DNA of 64,000 nt from Chromera velia (GCA_018398765.1 JAHBMJ010000113.1:1-64000), one strand, 5' to 3'; positions 16,675 through 33,400 are shown, counted from the stretch's first letter. Notes: generated from the sequence alone by a model not told the origin. Numbers and translations: made by a program.

Positions 16675-17121
16675 ATGCTTCGTCTCACTTCTAAGAGGAA
16701 GGTGTTCGCCTTGGTGACGGCACTCTCAAGCTTCTCTTCAGCGTCGAACGCTTATCAGATGTCTCTCTCTGCAAGCAGTGTGATTGTGTCTGGTGGTGGG
16801 GTCCGGAGTGTGAACCAAGCGTACACAGCGAAGGAAGCGTCTGAAATCCCTGAAGGCTTTGCGAAAGTCTGTCGAGGCCAAGGATGGGACACGAAGTCAA
16901 CTTGGGAGAAGCTGAACAAGGGGAAGAGCTGGTATGGTGCAGAGAACGGTGCGTACATTTACTTGAACGAGATGGACGGAAAGTGGTGGATAGACGCGCC
17001 CTCGGGGGAGGGGGTGTACATAGCCAAAGGAGACGGCAGTCCCTCTCCGGTCTTGTCAGGGTGGACACCCCTCGACCCGTCGTACGCCCCCGTGCCCACC
17101 CTTACAGACACATGCAGCTAA
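16675..17121 (+). CDS. Small putative secreted Trp/Tyr-rich protein, single exon
   Basis: The frame encodes 148 residues from the ATG at 16675. I prefer this start because it places a Lys/Arg-containing start and hydrophobic stretch (KVFALVTALSSF) at the N-terminus, ending near Ala-Ser-Asn-Ala, like a signal peptide. The in-frame ATG at 16591 would bury it. The mature part holds a compact aromatic motif around residues 75-115: WEKLNKGKSWYG, then GAYIYLNEMDGKWWIDAPSG and GVYIAKG. It reads like one copy of a small beta-rich module that binds sugars or another surface ligand, but I cannot name the family. There are no introns, unlike every neighbour. It is followed at once by ACACAG repeats. Confidence 0.55.
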   Translation: MLRLTSKRKVFALVTALSSFSSASNAYQMSLSASSVIVSGGGVRSVNQAYTAKEASEIPEGFAKVCRGQGWDTKSTWEKLNKGKSWYGAENGAYIYLNEMDGKWWIDAPSGEGVYIAKGDGSPSPVLSGWTPLDPSYAPVPTLTDTCS

Positions 17122-19427
<2,306 letters not shown>

Positions 19428-19934
19428 ATGAGGTCAGGCCTAACTCCGGAGGAGGAGAAGCACGCGGTCATCCGCTTCTCGATTCGGAATTTTTGGAAAG
19501 TCGCGAAGACTCAAAACGATGTGGAGAGCCCCCAAATTGGTCACTGTAGGGGCTTCTTCTACCGGTCAGTCAGCCTCCCTGCCTGTCTCTTTTTGTCTCT
19601 AGCTTTTGGTCATGTATGTTCTGGTTGCAATACAGCCGCCTGGCTGTTCCTTGTTTGTCTCTTTCAAGGAGACAAGACAGACAGGGGGTTCCCGTCTCCT
19701 GACTGGCAACAGGGAGAAAGGGAGCTGCCTCTAGTTGCATGTGTTCAAAAGAGAAGAAGTAAAAACAGGGAGCATAGATCGGCATAAGTGGCCGACCAGG
19801 GGAAGAGGGCAGCCGACAGGTTACCGGAGGGAAGTTGGAAAGGAGGAACGGTGGGAGACCTGACTGAGAAGAATTGGGCAGACAAGGGGAGCGGGAAAAG
19901 AAGGAACCGTGAAGGGGACGGAAGCGAGCGAGCG

Positions 19935-19991
<57 letters not shown>

Positions 19992-21366
19992 CGCGAAGAT
20001 GAGTCAGGAGGGGGGCAAAGGAGCAGCAGCACAAATTAGGAGCGGCCTTGCAGTCGTGCGCTTGCTTCTTTGGAATGATCGGTGCAGATCTCTATTTCTC
20101 CTTGTGTGTTTGCCTGCAGTCTCCTGATCCACCCACGAGGGCAGGAAGATACAGAGAATGAAACTGCCTATCTGTCTGTCTTCCTGGAGGCTGTCAAACA
20201 AGACTGGTACCCGGACGATTGGATCTTCCCGAACGTCCGTTTCGAACTCACTGTGGTCAACTTCAAGGAACCAAAACAAAGCGTCACCAGCTGGGCACAC
20301 TGGAGTTTCTCCAATGGTGAGGCAGGAAGGAGGCAGGGAGGGACTGGGGGTGTCTTCTTTGTTTTTGATTTTGTCTTTACCATGAATTGGTTTCTGGATG
20401 CAATATGATGAGTTGATCGGGGGGGGAACTGCTCTCTCTCTCAATCTTGTTTCTATGGGAGAGTCCTTCTGTTTTTGTGTTCCACAAAGATCTTGTGTGC
20501 GTGCGTCACCGGGCTTGTGAGATTACGGGCTTTGCGCACTTGCATCTGTACACCTCATTTGCGTATCCTTGATGCGGTATGATGTTTGCTTGGTGAGGTA
20601 CATTTTGACATGCATGTGCCTGTGCGTGTCGGTGTGTCTGCATGTGTATGGGAGAGGTTCTTCGGGTTTCGTTTCTTTGTCGTCTGCCTGTCTGTCTGTC
20701 TGTCTGTCTGCGCGTACTTATGACTGCCCACTCCTTTCATAATTGCGCATGCAGACGCGACAAGCCGTGGATGGCAAGAGATGGTACATCACGACAAGCT
20801 AACGAAGGCCGCGGGGTTCGTTGACGAGGAGGGTACTGTTCTGTTGAAGGGAAAGGCAGAGCCCCCCTACGCTCAGATGTGGTCTAGGGTCCCCAAATAC
20901 AGACCCGCCGCTTTCTGGACTCCCATGAACTCCACACACGCAGCCAGAACTGCAGGTACAGCTGCGGCAAATGCAGCTGCTCTTGCGGGTGGTGGGAGTG
21001 GACCGAAGGGGTTCAATCAGATTGTGCCGTCTCAGGCCGGGACGGTGCACTTTCGCCCTCTCCCGCCCTCAGCGAGTTCGGCCCTTTCTCTTCGTTTCTC
21101 CCCCTCTGAGTGCATGGGGGGATCGTGTAAGTGCCTCGTGTTGGACAACAATGGAGGCATTCCTGCCCCCCCCCTGCCTTCCCAGCTGGACTCTGTGGTG
21201 GTGGGCCTGGAGACTTCGTTGCACACAGACTACCTCACGGTGCTCGTCCAGGTTGGTACGTTCTTCCCTTTTGACTCTGTGTGTGCATGTCATTCTGTTG
21301 GTGAGTGCGTGATATTGAACGTTGAATTGGCTGAGGAGAAACAGACTTTCGGCGTGGGGTTCCACG

Positions 21367-21403
<37 letters not shown>

Positions 21404-24400
21404 GCGTGAAAAAGAGTCCCTGCGAAAAGAGATTGGTCCGTTGGGGTCTAAATGTAAAGAGCAAGCAAGTGCACTCACTGACTGAGGGGGTGGGCAGGAG
21501 GTCTCCTGAGGAGATTGAAGCCGGGTGGGCATTCTCGATGCTCTCAAGTGCATTGCTACCGAAGGGAACCCTTCTTGTTGTTTCTCTTTTTGTTTCTCCT
21601 TCAGAGTTGGATTTCTGACGCTTTTCCGAAGACGAGTAGTGACCCGTGGGCGAGGAAAATGAAGAAGACGAGACAACTGACAGGGCATTAAAAGCAGTCT
21701 GTGCCGCCAAGAATGGTGCATTGACACGGACGCGTTTGCCCCCGCTTGTCTTTCTGTCTCTGTCTGCCTGCAGGTCTTCTTTCATCTCCGTGAATTCCGG
21801 AGGGAGGTGTTCATGTGGCGTTCTGAGCATCTCTCTTGCACCTCCACTTCCACAGGCCAGGCGACAACCTGCCAGGCCCCAAACTTTCCTCTCCGTCAGT
21901 TGGCAGCCGAACACCCTCGTCTGGCTGCGGAGACTTACCACAGATTTCTGGGTCTGGATCTGGCGGAGGGTCAAGCAGACGATCCTTACTCGACTATTGA
22001 GAAAACGATAGAGATGCAGCAACAGGCAGAGAGAGAACGGGAGAGGGGAAGGGGATCATCGTCCTCGTCTGCCCCTTGTGCTGCGTCCAGTTCCAAATTT
22101 GCCCCAAAGTTTCGAGCCCCTATTCACCATGGCTACGTCCCTGTGTGTTTTGTGGAAGCCCTTCAAAGGTGCTTCGCAAGAATGCAGCTGTGGCCCTATG
22201 CAGCAGCGGCGCACGCTCTGTCTAGAGCGAATGGGATGGGGGTAGGAAGTCTCCAGTATCTCCCCGTCTGTAGTGAGTCTGCGACAGACACCCATTCCGT
22301 CTCCAGAGACGCCGCCGGAGCCATGCAGCCCACACCGCAACAACGCCAAGCTTTGACCCTAGTTTCCCCTTTCTCTGCCGAAATTCGCCCCTGTACCAGG
22401 CAACTGCTGGTGTCTCTTCAGGCTTCAACACCCGAAAATTTGATGCTGACGCGAGACGAGCCCACAGCTCTGTCCGAAATCCACGAGCTGCTTCTGAAGA
22501 GGCTGCAGCTTGAAACGGGTCTGTCTGCACTCGCTGCCTCTGCAGCCGTGCAGAGTGGCACCTTGCGGGGTGTGACGCACGACGACGTTGCTTCCTCAGG
22601 GGGGGGTGTTGCCGCTCTAGGAGACAGCCCCTCTGCGTCCTCATCTTCATCTTCATCTTCCTCCTCTGGGACAAAGGCCAAACAGTCAAAACAGCCTGTG
22701 TTGTTTGAGACTGCGAGACTTGATAACGTGTGCCGGCTGCTCTTTTCCTCCTCTTTCCACGAGGACCAGACAGCCCTGCCTCCCCAGGCTGTGGGGGTGC
22801 CGCCTTCCATTGCTTCCGATGAGGAAGGATACCATGTGGCGTACATGAGAGTGAAGCATGTGCACTCGATGACGAAAGCTCTGGAGGTCAGCAGGGGTGT
22901 GGGGGAATCCAGAGGAGAAGAGAGCGAGGGTCGTTTCCTTGTTTGCTCTTTTCTTTGATGCTCAACTGAAGTTATCGATCTGTCTCTGTCTGTCCTCTCG
23001 GATTCAATCTTTCGTGGAGTTTCGGATTTGCACCACATAAGTGAGTGCGCTGCTTTGTCACCTCATACTAGAGGGTGAAGGTCCTCTTTTTTGTTTGCGC
23101 GTCTGTGGCTTTCTTTAATCTCCTTCCTTTGCACACCTTAATTGTGTTTTTGCAGCAATGCGGCAAGAAGATGAAGAGATACCCCGAAGTTCTCTTCACC
23201 TACTGCGTTTCCTCGAAGACCGCGAAGAAGGGGGAGCTCTTCGATGTGCCCTTGAGGATGGACGTGTCTGGTCTCCTGGACGTGTCTGCTCAGGACCCGG
23301 GGAGGGGACAGGGAGACGGGGAGAAGGAGAAGGAAAAGGGGGGGGGGAAGGATTCGAAGGACGATAAAAAGGCGGCTGGGAAGGGAGAAGACGGGGATAA
23401 GGGGAAAGGCCGACGATCCCGACAGTCAGGCAACCAGAAGGGAAACGACAAGGGAGTGAGGGCAAGAGGGGCAAAGGGTGAGTTGTCTTTCTGGGGGCAG
23501 GGAGGGGGTGAGGGAGTGGTTGACCCAGGGAGTGGTGGGAATTTTAAAGTAAAAGTGTAAACCTTGAACATCGGGAGCAAAAAGGGGGCGGTAGAAAAAG
23601 ATGTGCTGTTGAGTCCAGGCATCTGCAACAGATTGCAACGTTCAAAGCCTCAAGACAGGTTTGGTTGGAATCTCTTTTGGTTCTTTCAATAATCATTTCC
23701 GGTGCAAATAAGTGATTCAGTCCGATGATCTCACTTGTGTGACTGATGTTCCTTCGTCCTTCTTTTCTGTTTATGCACGTCTTGTCTTGTGTTGGTCCCA
23801 TGCAGATGGAGGGAAGAATGACGCCTCGTCGACTGGGGTGACAAAGCCTGCAGAGAAGTTTTATTCCCTCTTTGCCTTGATGATCAGGTCAGTCTTCTTT
23901 CTGTGAAGGATTTGCTTTGTATCAGTCCAGAAAGCTACCCTTGGCCTGTTTTTCTTTAGTCAAGCGAGTGCAAGTTCTGAGTCGGTTACCGATCCTGATG
24001 CCATTCTAGGCCCGAGATCTTCTTCTCTCCCGGCTTGCCTGCCTGCCTTCTCGCTCATGGCAGGCTGTAAAGTAACTGAAAAACACGACGACGGTGGTTG
24101 TGGCGCTTCTTTGCGGAGTTATTATCTTTGTTGTGTTTTTGTGCGTGCGTGCAGAGAAGGGGGAGACGCGCCCCCATCCGACCAGTCCCACTATCTTCTT
24201 CTGAGACCGGAGGAGGTCGGTGGGTCTGTTTGTCTGTCGATTTGCTCTCTCTCCCTCTCTCTCTCTTTTTGTGCCACCCCCCGTCTGTCTCTCTGTGTAC
24301 GCGCGCCTCTTCCGGTGCGTCGCTTTGCAGTTCTTTCCGTTGAAGAAGATCTCGTCTCGTCTTTTCAGATTGCAAGACAGAAACCCAGCCGGGACGATCA

Positions 24401-27400
24401 CCGTGTCCGTCCATTTTTTTCTTGACTTGTGGTTCAAGTTTCTTTCCCCCCTCTCTGCCTCTCTCTATCTCTGTCTCTGTGCGTGTATGCATGTGTGTAT
24501 GTGTACGTATGTATGTGTGTATGTGTATTTGTTTGCAGGAGGGGCCCTGGGTCCGCATTGTGGGGGGGAAGACCGAGGAACTGCAACCCCGGGTCGACTT
24601 CGCCGAGTGGAAGTGCCACAGGGATTTCTTCTGTGCAGGGGCGGTGTACATCGCAGAGGATTACATCGATGCCGTCTCTGCAGGTGAAGTGGAGGTGGAG
24701 ACAGACCTCAAGACTCTCAACCCCAGGTGAGTTTGAGTGAGTTTGAGAGTAAGTACACATGCAGGTGTGGCGGGTGGAGAGCGGTGGAGGGGATTGTCAG
24801 TAAAGCTCTCACGAGGAAGCGCGACGCATACACCTGTGTGAATGTCTGTTGGATGCAGGTTGTACTACGAGACTCTGGTAGAGTTGGGTGTCTACGAGTA
24901 CAACGGCCAGATCGTTCATGCGGTCCCTCCCCTGCCTCCCCAGGTGGTGCAGCCAGGGGAACAGATATGCGACTGCTCTGCCTGCCAGGCATTCACTGCT
25001 TCGGAGCTGGTGGGTGAGGGATCCCAAGCTCAACTTGAGGAACCCGGATGGTCCCTTGTGGGGTCGTCTTCGGAAGGTCGGGGGTCCTCTGGAGCTGCTG
25101 AGCAAGTCCCGCCAGTGAAGACTCAAACTGTGGGGAATTCCATTCACCTGTACGATTCCCTGCCGGTGGTGCCTCCTCCTAAATTTGAAAGGGGAACATT
25201 GGGGGGGTCACCAAACGAAAGGAGCCGGAAAGGCGCGGCCCGTGTGCCAGTGTACGCCCAGGAGGTTGCGAGAACGACCAAGAGCGACAAGGCGGAAGAT
25301 TTGAAAAATCTGCTCCGCAGTTTTGTTGTCGACCTGCTGCCGTCTCCTGCCAAGAGGGCCCTTCAGAACAGCGAGACGGCCCTCAAGGCTCTCAGCACCC
25401 CTCCCGCCTCTCCGGGAGATGCCCCTCCGTCTGCTGCTGTGGCCTTCAACTTTGACCTCGCCCTTTCTCAACTGATCCTCACCATCCATCAAATTCAGGT
25501 GTGTGTCCCTCTTTGTCTTTTTGTCTGTCTTTTTGTTTGTCCATCTCTCTGTCTTGTCTGTGTTTTTGCCTCTCTGTCTGTCTGTGAGCGTTCCTTTCTA
25601 TTGACCGATTGACTGATTGAGGTATTACCGTTTCTTCCATTCTGTTTTCTTCCCTGCACGCTTTCTCCTTTCTCCTCGCATCTCTATTGGGGGGGGCAAT
25701 TGGTGAATCGTCCAGATCTGAATGGTGACTCCTCCTTTTTCCTTTCCCTTCCCTTTCCGACTCTTTCTGCCTCGCACGTCACATCGCAGGTCGACGTTGA
25801 TCGGTTTTGCAACTACCACGCAGCCATTGCGAACTCTGCCGCAGACCCTGTGAGCAGAGATGGAAGGGGGGCGCAATTGCTCGCGATAGAGGAAGGGGGA
25901 ACGACCGGCCTCGGAAAAAGAGCCCCCCCGTCATCCTTAGAGGATGGTGGGCAAAAAGCCGAAAAAGAGAGGGGGGGAGGGGGGCAGGGAACCCTGGCAG
26001 TCCCCGGACCCAAAACACATCTTCCCCCCCCTCCATCTCCAACCGCTTCTACCGCCTCCTCTCCCAGTGCTGGGGGCGCATTTGAGGTTTGTGGACGTGT
26101 GGAAGCGCTGTGGGCCTCGTGCCTGCACTGCTGGGACATCGCAGCTTCTTCAGCATCTACCGCAGCAGCGTCCTCTTCGTCCTCTTCCTCATCTTCCTCT
26201 TCCTCCTCTGCTGCTCAGAGGGGAGGATCGGGATTGAACAAAGTAGAGGAGCGTTGCTCAGGCAACTTGATAGCTGAGGTTGTCTGCACTGCCATTACGC
26301 ACACCATCGAGACGACCATCGAAAACTGGGTGCACGAGCACGTGGCCATACGGAGAGCAGCCAGTACGAACAATCCCACCGTAGCCGCGGCAGCAGCTGC
26401 TGCGGTCATGGCTGCAAAGAAGACCGTTGTGAATGCGGGAGTGACGTCTCTTCGTCCACTCTCATACAGACAGTCTAGGAGGGAGATGTGTCTCCCCAAT
26501 TTCCCCGAGACCAACGCGCTCGAGCGGACAGTTGCCCTCGCCTTTGAAGCAGGGTTACGTGCATTGAAGGGAAAGACCGCGGACACCGGAGAGGCAGGTG
26601 GTGAGACGTCTTTCTCTGCCTCGGCAGTCCCGCCACAGGCTGCCGAGGCCGACTCTTCACTCCCCTCCCCGGCCCCCACACCCAATGCGGCCTCGGCCCC
26701 AACCTCACGGGTTCTTGCTCTCGCTGAGGGGAATGAGGCTGCGATGCTTCTTCATCTCACACGTCAACATCCCCTCGCCTCAGGGTTGCCTCTAGGATCA
26801 GTCGTCACGGCATTCCGCCAGGCCATGCAAGAGGGGGCCCAGAAAATTCGCCAACGTTTCCCTTTCTCTTGGAACCCCGCACGTAGCGACCTTGGAGACC
26901 TGCTCGGTCTGATCGACGCAGACCAACAATCCGCCTATGAAGTCGACCCTTCTGTGTTTGCACCCCCCGGAATCCCAGGAGACCCCCCCGCTCCCCTAGC
27001 AACGACTGGGGCCTCAAGCCTAGAACGTCCAGTCCTACGCACAGGCTTTCCTGTCTATGCGACCGTCTCCCTAGTGTTTGATTCCGACCTCTGGGGAATC
27101 GAGGGGTTCTCTACTGAGGACCTTCTCCTCGAACTGGAGGCGGAACTCTGTCTCACAAGAACAGCCACTTGTTTCTTCCAGCAGAAGAAAGAGAAGGACA
27201 AAGATCAGTCTGCAGCAGGCCAGCAGCATGGGGGAGAGGATCGGGGAGCTTCTGAAAGTTCTTCTGGGGGGCAGGCGGGTGGGGGCGGTGTTTTAACTTG
27301 TCCTCTGTATGGCTTGGATAACTTCACCGTCGCGTCTTCGGGTGCGAGGGGAAGCAGACAGATCAAGATGAAGTCTCGGCGGCTTACCGTCAGGTCAGAG

Positions 27401-30400
27401 AGAAGCCATGACAGATACACAGACAGAAGCAGCCCTGTCTACATACGGCTGAGATTTGTGAAAGAAAGGAGAAAGAAAAAAGGACGAATATCTCCATGCA
27501 GTCACTCAGAGAAGGCCGGCAGAGTCGGCTATATGAATGAGAGAGATTCTTCTTTCAATAGGCAAGAGAGCTGGGGGGGTTGGAGGGAAGAAGACTGAGA
27601 AACTAGAGAGAGAGAGCCAGAAAGATACAGAAGATACGGAGACGAGCATCTAGAAGGGTCACCAACAAATCAGGTCTGTGTTTCTTTTCTTGATAGTCAA
27701 GTCAAGACCCTCTCCCCTGTTTTTTCTTATTTCTTGTACTTCTTCCTTCTACCGCTCTTCTCTTTCCGTCTCTCATTTGATTGCTCTCTGTGATTGGTTG
27801 ATGACTCCATTCAGACGCGACGCCCCGGTTGAGGCCCTCTACCAGGCCTTGCGCAAGTTCTTCCTCAAGCACCTCAGTGCTGCATCCTCGCACATTTACA
27901 ACTCCCTCCCGTGGGACACCTTGCATCAATTGGAGTCCTCCAACGATGCGGCGATGCAGCTGGAGAGAGAAAGGGAAGGCAGAGATGGGGGAGAAGCAGG
28001 TGACAGTGCTAGTCAGTCTGTCCAGGACGAACGGAGAGGAGAGGGGGGAGCTGCAGGAGGAGGGAAGGGTACGATCTCGGGTCAGGCTGGTGTTGCCTCT
28101 TCGTCTTCAAAGAAAGACGCGTCTTCCAAGAAAAAACAGAAAAAGAAAGAACGCGACTCGGGAACCCAGCAGTTCACTGACCACCTCACCTCAGACCCTC
28201 TCACTCCCTCTGCGCGAATTGACGGTATTGAGGGAAGCGAGTGGCTCCCCCCTGGCACTGCAAAGATCCTGCAGACACTCTGGCTGTATGCTCTCACGGC
28301 AGATGCAGACAAGGAGCGGAAACACAGGTGGGTCAGTCGGTCCAGGGGGGTGGGGGGGGATGCAGGTGTGGCGGTGTGGTTGGAGAAAAGATTGGAGAGT
28401 TTGTACGATCGCTCAAGTCCAAGCTGGCATTACTGGGAAGGAAGACAAGCATTCATACCCCCCTGGTAGATTTTACGTGAGTATTGGAGGAGAGAGGAAG
28501 CAGAGAGAGGGTCTTTAATCGGAGATACGTGGAGGTCGATATTCATCTTTTTCTCCGCATGATTTGAGTCTGTTTTCCTTTTTTTTTTTGGCCGATGTTA
28601 AAGGATCAGCAGCAACGTCGTGTGTTTTGTGCGTGCAAGTTCGAGTCGTCTCCTTTTGTATCCCGAAATGGGCTGATGGCCTACCTCATGGACAAACGAA
28701 TGAAAGCATGAACAAATGATTATGCAGGCGGCGGTTCTACCTTATGGACCCTTCCCTGCCTGTGGATAACTACCTTGATGATGCTGGGCAGAGGAAACTT
28801 GACGACCCGAACATACCGGACTTGATGGTCGGTTGGTTGGTGCGTTTCGTTTCGTTAATATGTCTTCTTCAGATGCTTCTTTCCCTCTTGGCTTTTCCGT
28901 TGTTTTGTGTGCAGACTGACTGTATCCACACATAGTCTCTCTTTTCTCTGATTTCGTAAACAGAGAATTGTGCGTCCGCATTTGATTCCCCCAGAGCTGT
29001 AAGAAGATGAGTAAGCGCAAGCCCGCATGCAGTGTAGGGCTGACTGACTGCCTCTGTGAGTGGCCAACCCTGCATGCAGGTGCTAGTGATGAAGCCTCCA
29101 ATCATTGAGGAGACAGAGAAGCCTGCCGAGAAGAAAGTGAACTCGAAGAACGCACTCACAGAGACGCCACTGTCGTCCACCCTCCCGGATCCACTGGCTT
29201 TGGTGAACTCCTCATCCTCCAACCCGACAGCCACAATGGAGGCCATTGACCAGAACACACCGCTGTTGGTCTTCAAATGGTTTGCCCCCTACGCAGGAAC
29301 TCTCCACTGCTTGGGCCCAGTCATTGCTGATGGGAGGACCTCTTTGCAGAAGTGCATCCAAGAGTGGGTGCTCCCAAGGTCCGTCTGTTTTTTTTTTTTT
29401 GCGGTTGTAGCTCTCACTCAGCCTCTCCCGCCCCCCCCTGTTTGTATATTTTCACACACAAAATGGTCTACCGAGTGGGCACTCCGAAGCCATGAGAGTG
29501 AATGGAAGCGAGTGACTCACTGGTCACTTAGCATGGCTCTTTTCTCATTCCTGGAGTCAAGGATTGGCTCAATGTCTCTTTATCGGAGTTTCCTCCCAGT
29601 TGCAAGCGGTAGTCTCTGTCTCCTCTGTCGTGCCCTTTGGCTTACTTCTCTTCTCTTCTCTTCTCTTCTCTATCTGTCTCAGGGCGATGATGATCTCTCC
29701 CAGCGACGCTCCCCTGATTGCCTCAGCCCTGAAGATGATGCCCTCCAAGGCGGGGAAGGGGAAGCAGGGGGGGGGGACAGGGGCAGGGGCTGCCGCAAAA
29801 GCCGGTGGTGGTGGGGGTGGTGCACTGAGCATCACAGACTTCCTTTCGTTGCGTTCTTTCGAGGAACTTCATCTTCGGTCTGTTCAGCCCGTCCGACGAC
29901 TGCAGACGAGCATTAAGAAGATCAACAGGAGATCTGGTGATGTGATCATCGTTCAAATCGATGTCGAGAAACCTGTGATGTCCCCCCCTCTGCAGCCCTC
30001 AGTACCCAACGCCGCAGCTGTCGCATGGAAGTCAGCGTCAAGTGACAAGTTCCTCAGCAACAGAGGAGCCGAAATTTCTCCAGACGCACAAAGAAGATTT
30101 GCCTCAAACATCCGATTCCTTCAACCGAACCGCCCGATTGTATCCCTTCGTATGTGGCCGCAACAAGTCAGCAACCCTTCATTGCTGATTCCCCGTCCCC
30201 AACCGGATAACCTTCCCCTGGTTGACATTCCCGTCGAGGCTCCTTTAGGCGTTCAGATCATTCAAGCACTCCAGGCCACCCGGAAGGATGACCTGGTTGT
30301 GCCTTTCCCCGGCACAGAGCAAATGTCTCTGGAAGAATTGGCACAGGCGATGATCTGTCAGGGTGTTTTAGATTTGAAGACCCTGGGTCAGGTCGGGAGT

Positions 30401-33400
30401 CTGGCAGACAGAGTGGGGCGGTTCACTAGCGCCGCGCCGCCTGTTCTCGCTCTTGAGAAGGCTGCAGAGGACGAGAGAGAGAGAGCAACTGACGGGACAG
30501 CGAGTGACCAGGAGACAATGGGGCCTGGGGGGAAGAGGACGAAGAGGAAATCGGGGACGGCCGTGAAGGGTCCTCTGTCTGTCTCCGGCCAGAAAGGTCT
30601 CTCTCTCTCTCTTGAGGGGCAAGGGAAGGCCCTGGAGGGGTGTGTGGGTGGGTTGGACAGTAAGGAGAGGGACAGGGCGACGGTGGAGGAATTGGACCGT
30701 GAGCAGGAGGAAAAGGAGAAGGAGGCAAGAGAAGATCGGGAGAAGAGAGAGAGAGAGGAGAGCGAGAGATTAGCTGCTGAGCAGGAGGAAAAGGAGCGAT
30801 TGGACAGGGAGAGGCAACAGAGAATTGAAGCTGCGAGGGAGGCAGAAAAGCTCAAAAAAGAAAAGGAAAGGGAGGAAAGAATCGAGAGGGAGCGGCAGAA
30901 AAAGCTCGAACTGCAACGGCAGAAAGAAGAAGAGAAAGAGCGTAAGGCACGTGAGCGTGCAGCGTTGCAAGAACAGAAAAAGCGGGAAAGAGAGGCAGAG
31001 CGAGAGCAAAAGGAGAGAGAAAGAGAGCAGAAACGTAGAGAAAAGCAAGAAAAAGAAGAAAGAGAACGAGAGAGACAAATGGAGCAACAACAACAACAAA
31101 TTTCACCTCATTCTCCTGATGAGGAAGAAGAAGAAGAAGAGGAAGGAACGAATGCAGCCGTCTCAGCAGGTGCCCCGACCCCCCCTCGTGAGGAGGAGGA
31201 CCGAGTCGCCCTCGATCCTTCTGCCTCTTCTTCTTCTTCATCTGCAACCACTGAAGAAGTCACTGCCCCAACGCTCGCACAACCGCCTCCCACAGCTATT
31301 GACGCTCTATCGGCTGCAGCTGCTGCCGTTGCTTCCCTCGCTCCAGGAGACGAGACGGGGGCAGTAACTGTTCCTGTCGGGGGGGGCACGGGGGTGGAAC
31401 CGTTCGAGGGGGTTGAGGTTGAATCCCCTCCCCTTCGCGAGGAGACCTCTCCTTCAACTCCTCCGGCTCCTGCTGCTGCTGTGACACAGCCGTCTTCTAC
31501 CTCAGCCCTCACCCCCCCTCCCTTTGAAGTTCCTGTTCCCCCCGAGCAACAGCCACCGCCCGCACCAACAGCAGCGCTGGGAACTGAAACGACAGACCTT
31601 ATCGAAAAGCCCGCGGGAGAAGGGGAGAGGGAGATCATCGCGGCAGCCGCCGCTCAAAGCCCAAAGGACCAACAACCATCCCAACAGCAGCCCCCCTCCA
31701 ATCCGCCGAATCCGAATCAACAACCCAATTTGGGGAAACGGGTGGGACCCCTGGCCCCTCCAATTGTTGCTGCCCCTGCCCCGTTGGCAGAATCTGTCTG
31801 GTCATGTCCGACATCGTCAAAGCAGCAAAAATCTCCTCCTCCGATGTTGTCCGAGGACTTCTCCAAACCCCCCGATCTCCCCGAACCTTCAGCATCCTAT
31901 GATGCCAACACCCTTCCCCTCTCAGAGGCACTTCCTGTCTCTGTCTCTGCACAGACGCCGATGCAGTCACAAACCCCCGACCCTGCCCAGGCTGCTCAAA
32001 AGAAACAGACAGACAAGGCAGGCACGCAGACACCTCAGCGGATCGTTCCCACACGAGGAGGGGCCTTGCTGACTCCCTCTCAGCCTGCGAGCGTAACTGT
32101 TGAGTCCTCCGCCCTGACTGAGGAACGTCCAGAGAAGGAGAGGGAGAGGGAGATAGAAAGAGAACAACTCCTCAATCAAGTCCAAGCAGCAGTCGCTGCC
32201 AACGACCAAGTTCAAAATCCGGATGATCCCTCCTCCCCTCTGTATCACCTTCTTGCCTGTGTGCGTCATTGGGCGGAAAGCAGATCCGGTCCCCCTGTCA
32301 GCTCAGCCGATTCATCTTTCCCCCTTATCATCGCTCCCACAGCCCCCGAGCTCTCCCAACTTGCGCAAGTTGTTTTGGCAGAAGCTCTCGATCACCTGGC
32401 AGCGGGTCCCTCTCCTCTTCCCAACGGCCTCTTTCTTCTAGCAGACGACCCCCCTTGGTCCCTCGACGATTTCTCGTTGATCCTTTACGACGAGACCTTG
32501 ATGACGTGCGAGGCCGGACGGTGGGTTAGAGCGGTGGAGCGATTTGGTCGTGAGGCGTTGCAAGAGGACAGGGAGAGGCAGACGTTGATGAAAGTCCTCG
32601 TTTCGGCTGTCTCTGAAATTCTCACGGAGATGCCTCCGATGGCCGGCGGCGCTGTGGCTCCCGGCAGCCCTCACGCTCCCCCTCCGAGTACTGATGAACT
32701 CCAAGCGAGGGGAGTTGAGGGTACCACAGCGTTGTTCCACGGGTGTATGTCTTCAAAGACGCGTGCCTGTGCTGAGCTGCTCGCGTGCCTTCACGCAGTC
32801 TCACAACCGTCGACGCTTGCCAAAAAGGTCAGTCATTCAATCCTTCAAGATCGATTCATCCAGGGACGTCCCCCCCAGTTAAGAAGGGAAGGCGCTCCTG
32901 TCTGCAAATACCCACTCAATCGGGACAGACAAATAGATACGCAGACAGAAGCGGGCTGAGGCATGCAGAAAGCCCTCTACTATTGTCTCTGTCTGTGTCT
33001 TTCTTGCGCTGTTGGTTCACACATGTCTCGGAACCGTTTCCTTCCGTGAATTCTTCTCCTGTGATTTTTGTTTCTTTGCCTCTCAATCCCCCAAAATCCG
33101 TCGTCTTTTTTCGACGTTTGTGCCTGGACTTCAATGTTCTTCTCTTCGCTTCAACCTGATTTTTTTTTTTCATTTCTCGTTTTTCTTCTGTCACCTACCT
33201 CTCTCTGCGTTTTCTTCGTCCATTTCTCATCATCCATCCTGAACTTGTTTCTCTCCACTCTGTCTGTCTGCAGGCTGTCTCCACAGTTCTCACCTCACTG
33301 CCCCACTCAGCAGTTCCCTCACACATCGCGGCGCTCTGCTACTTCTGCGCCCTCTGTGGCCCCCAGCATCTCCACAAGTTCAGCGAGTCTCTGTTCAGAA

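Noticed and set aside
24429-24760. A separate short gene on either strand
   Set aside because: It is covered by an in-phase exon of the giant gene (24539-24726) and adjoining introns.
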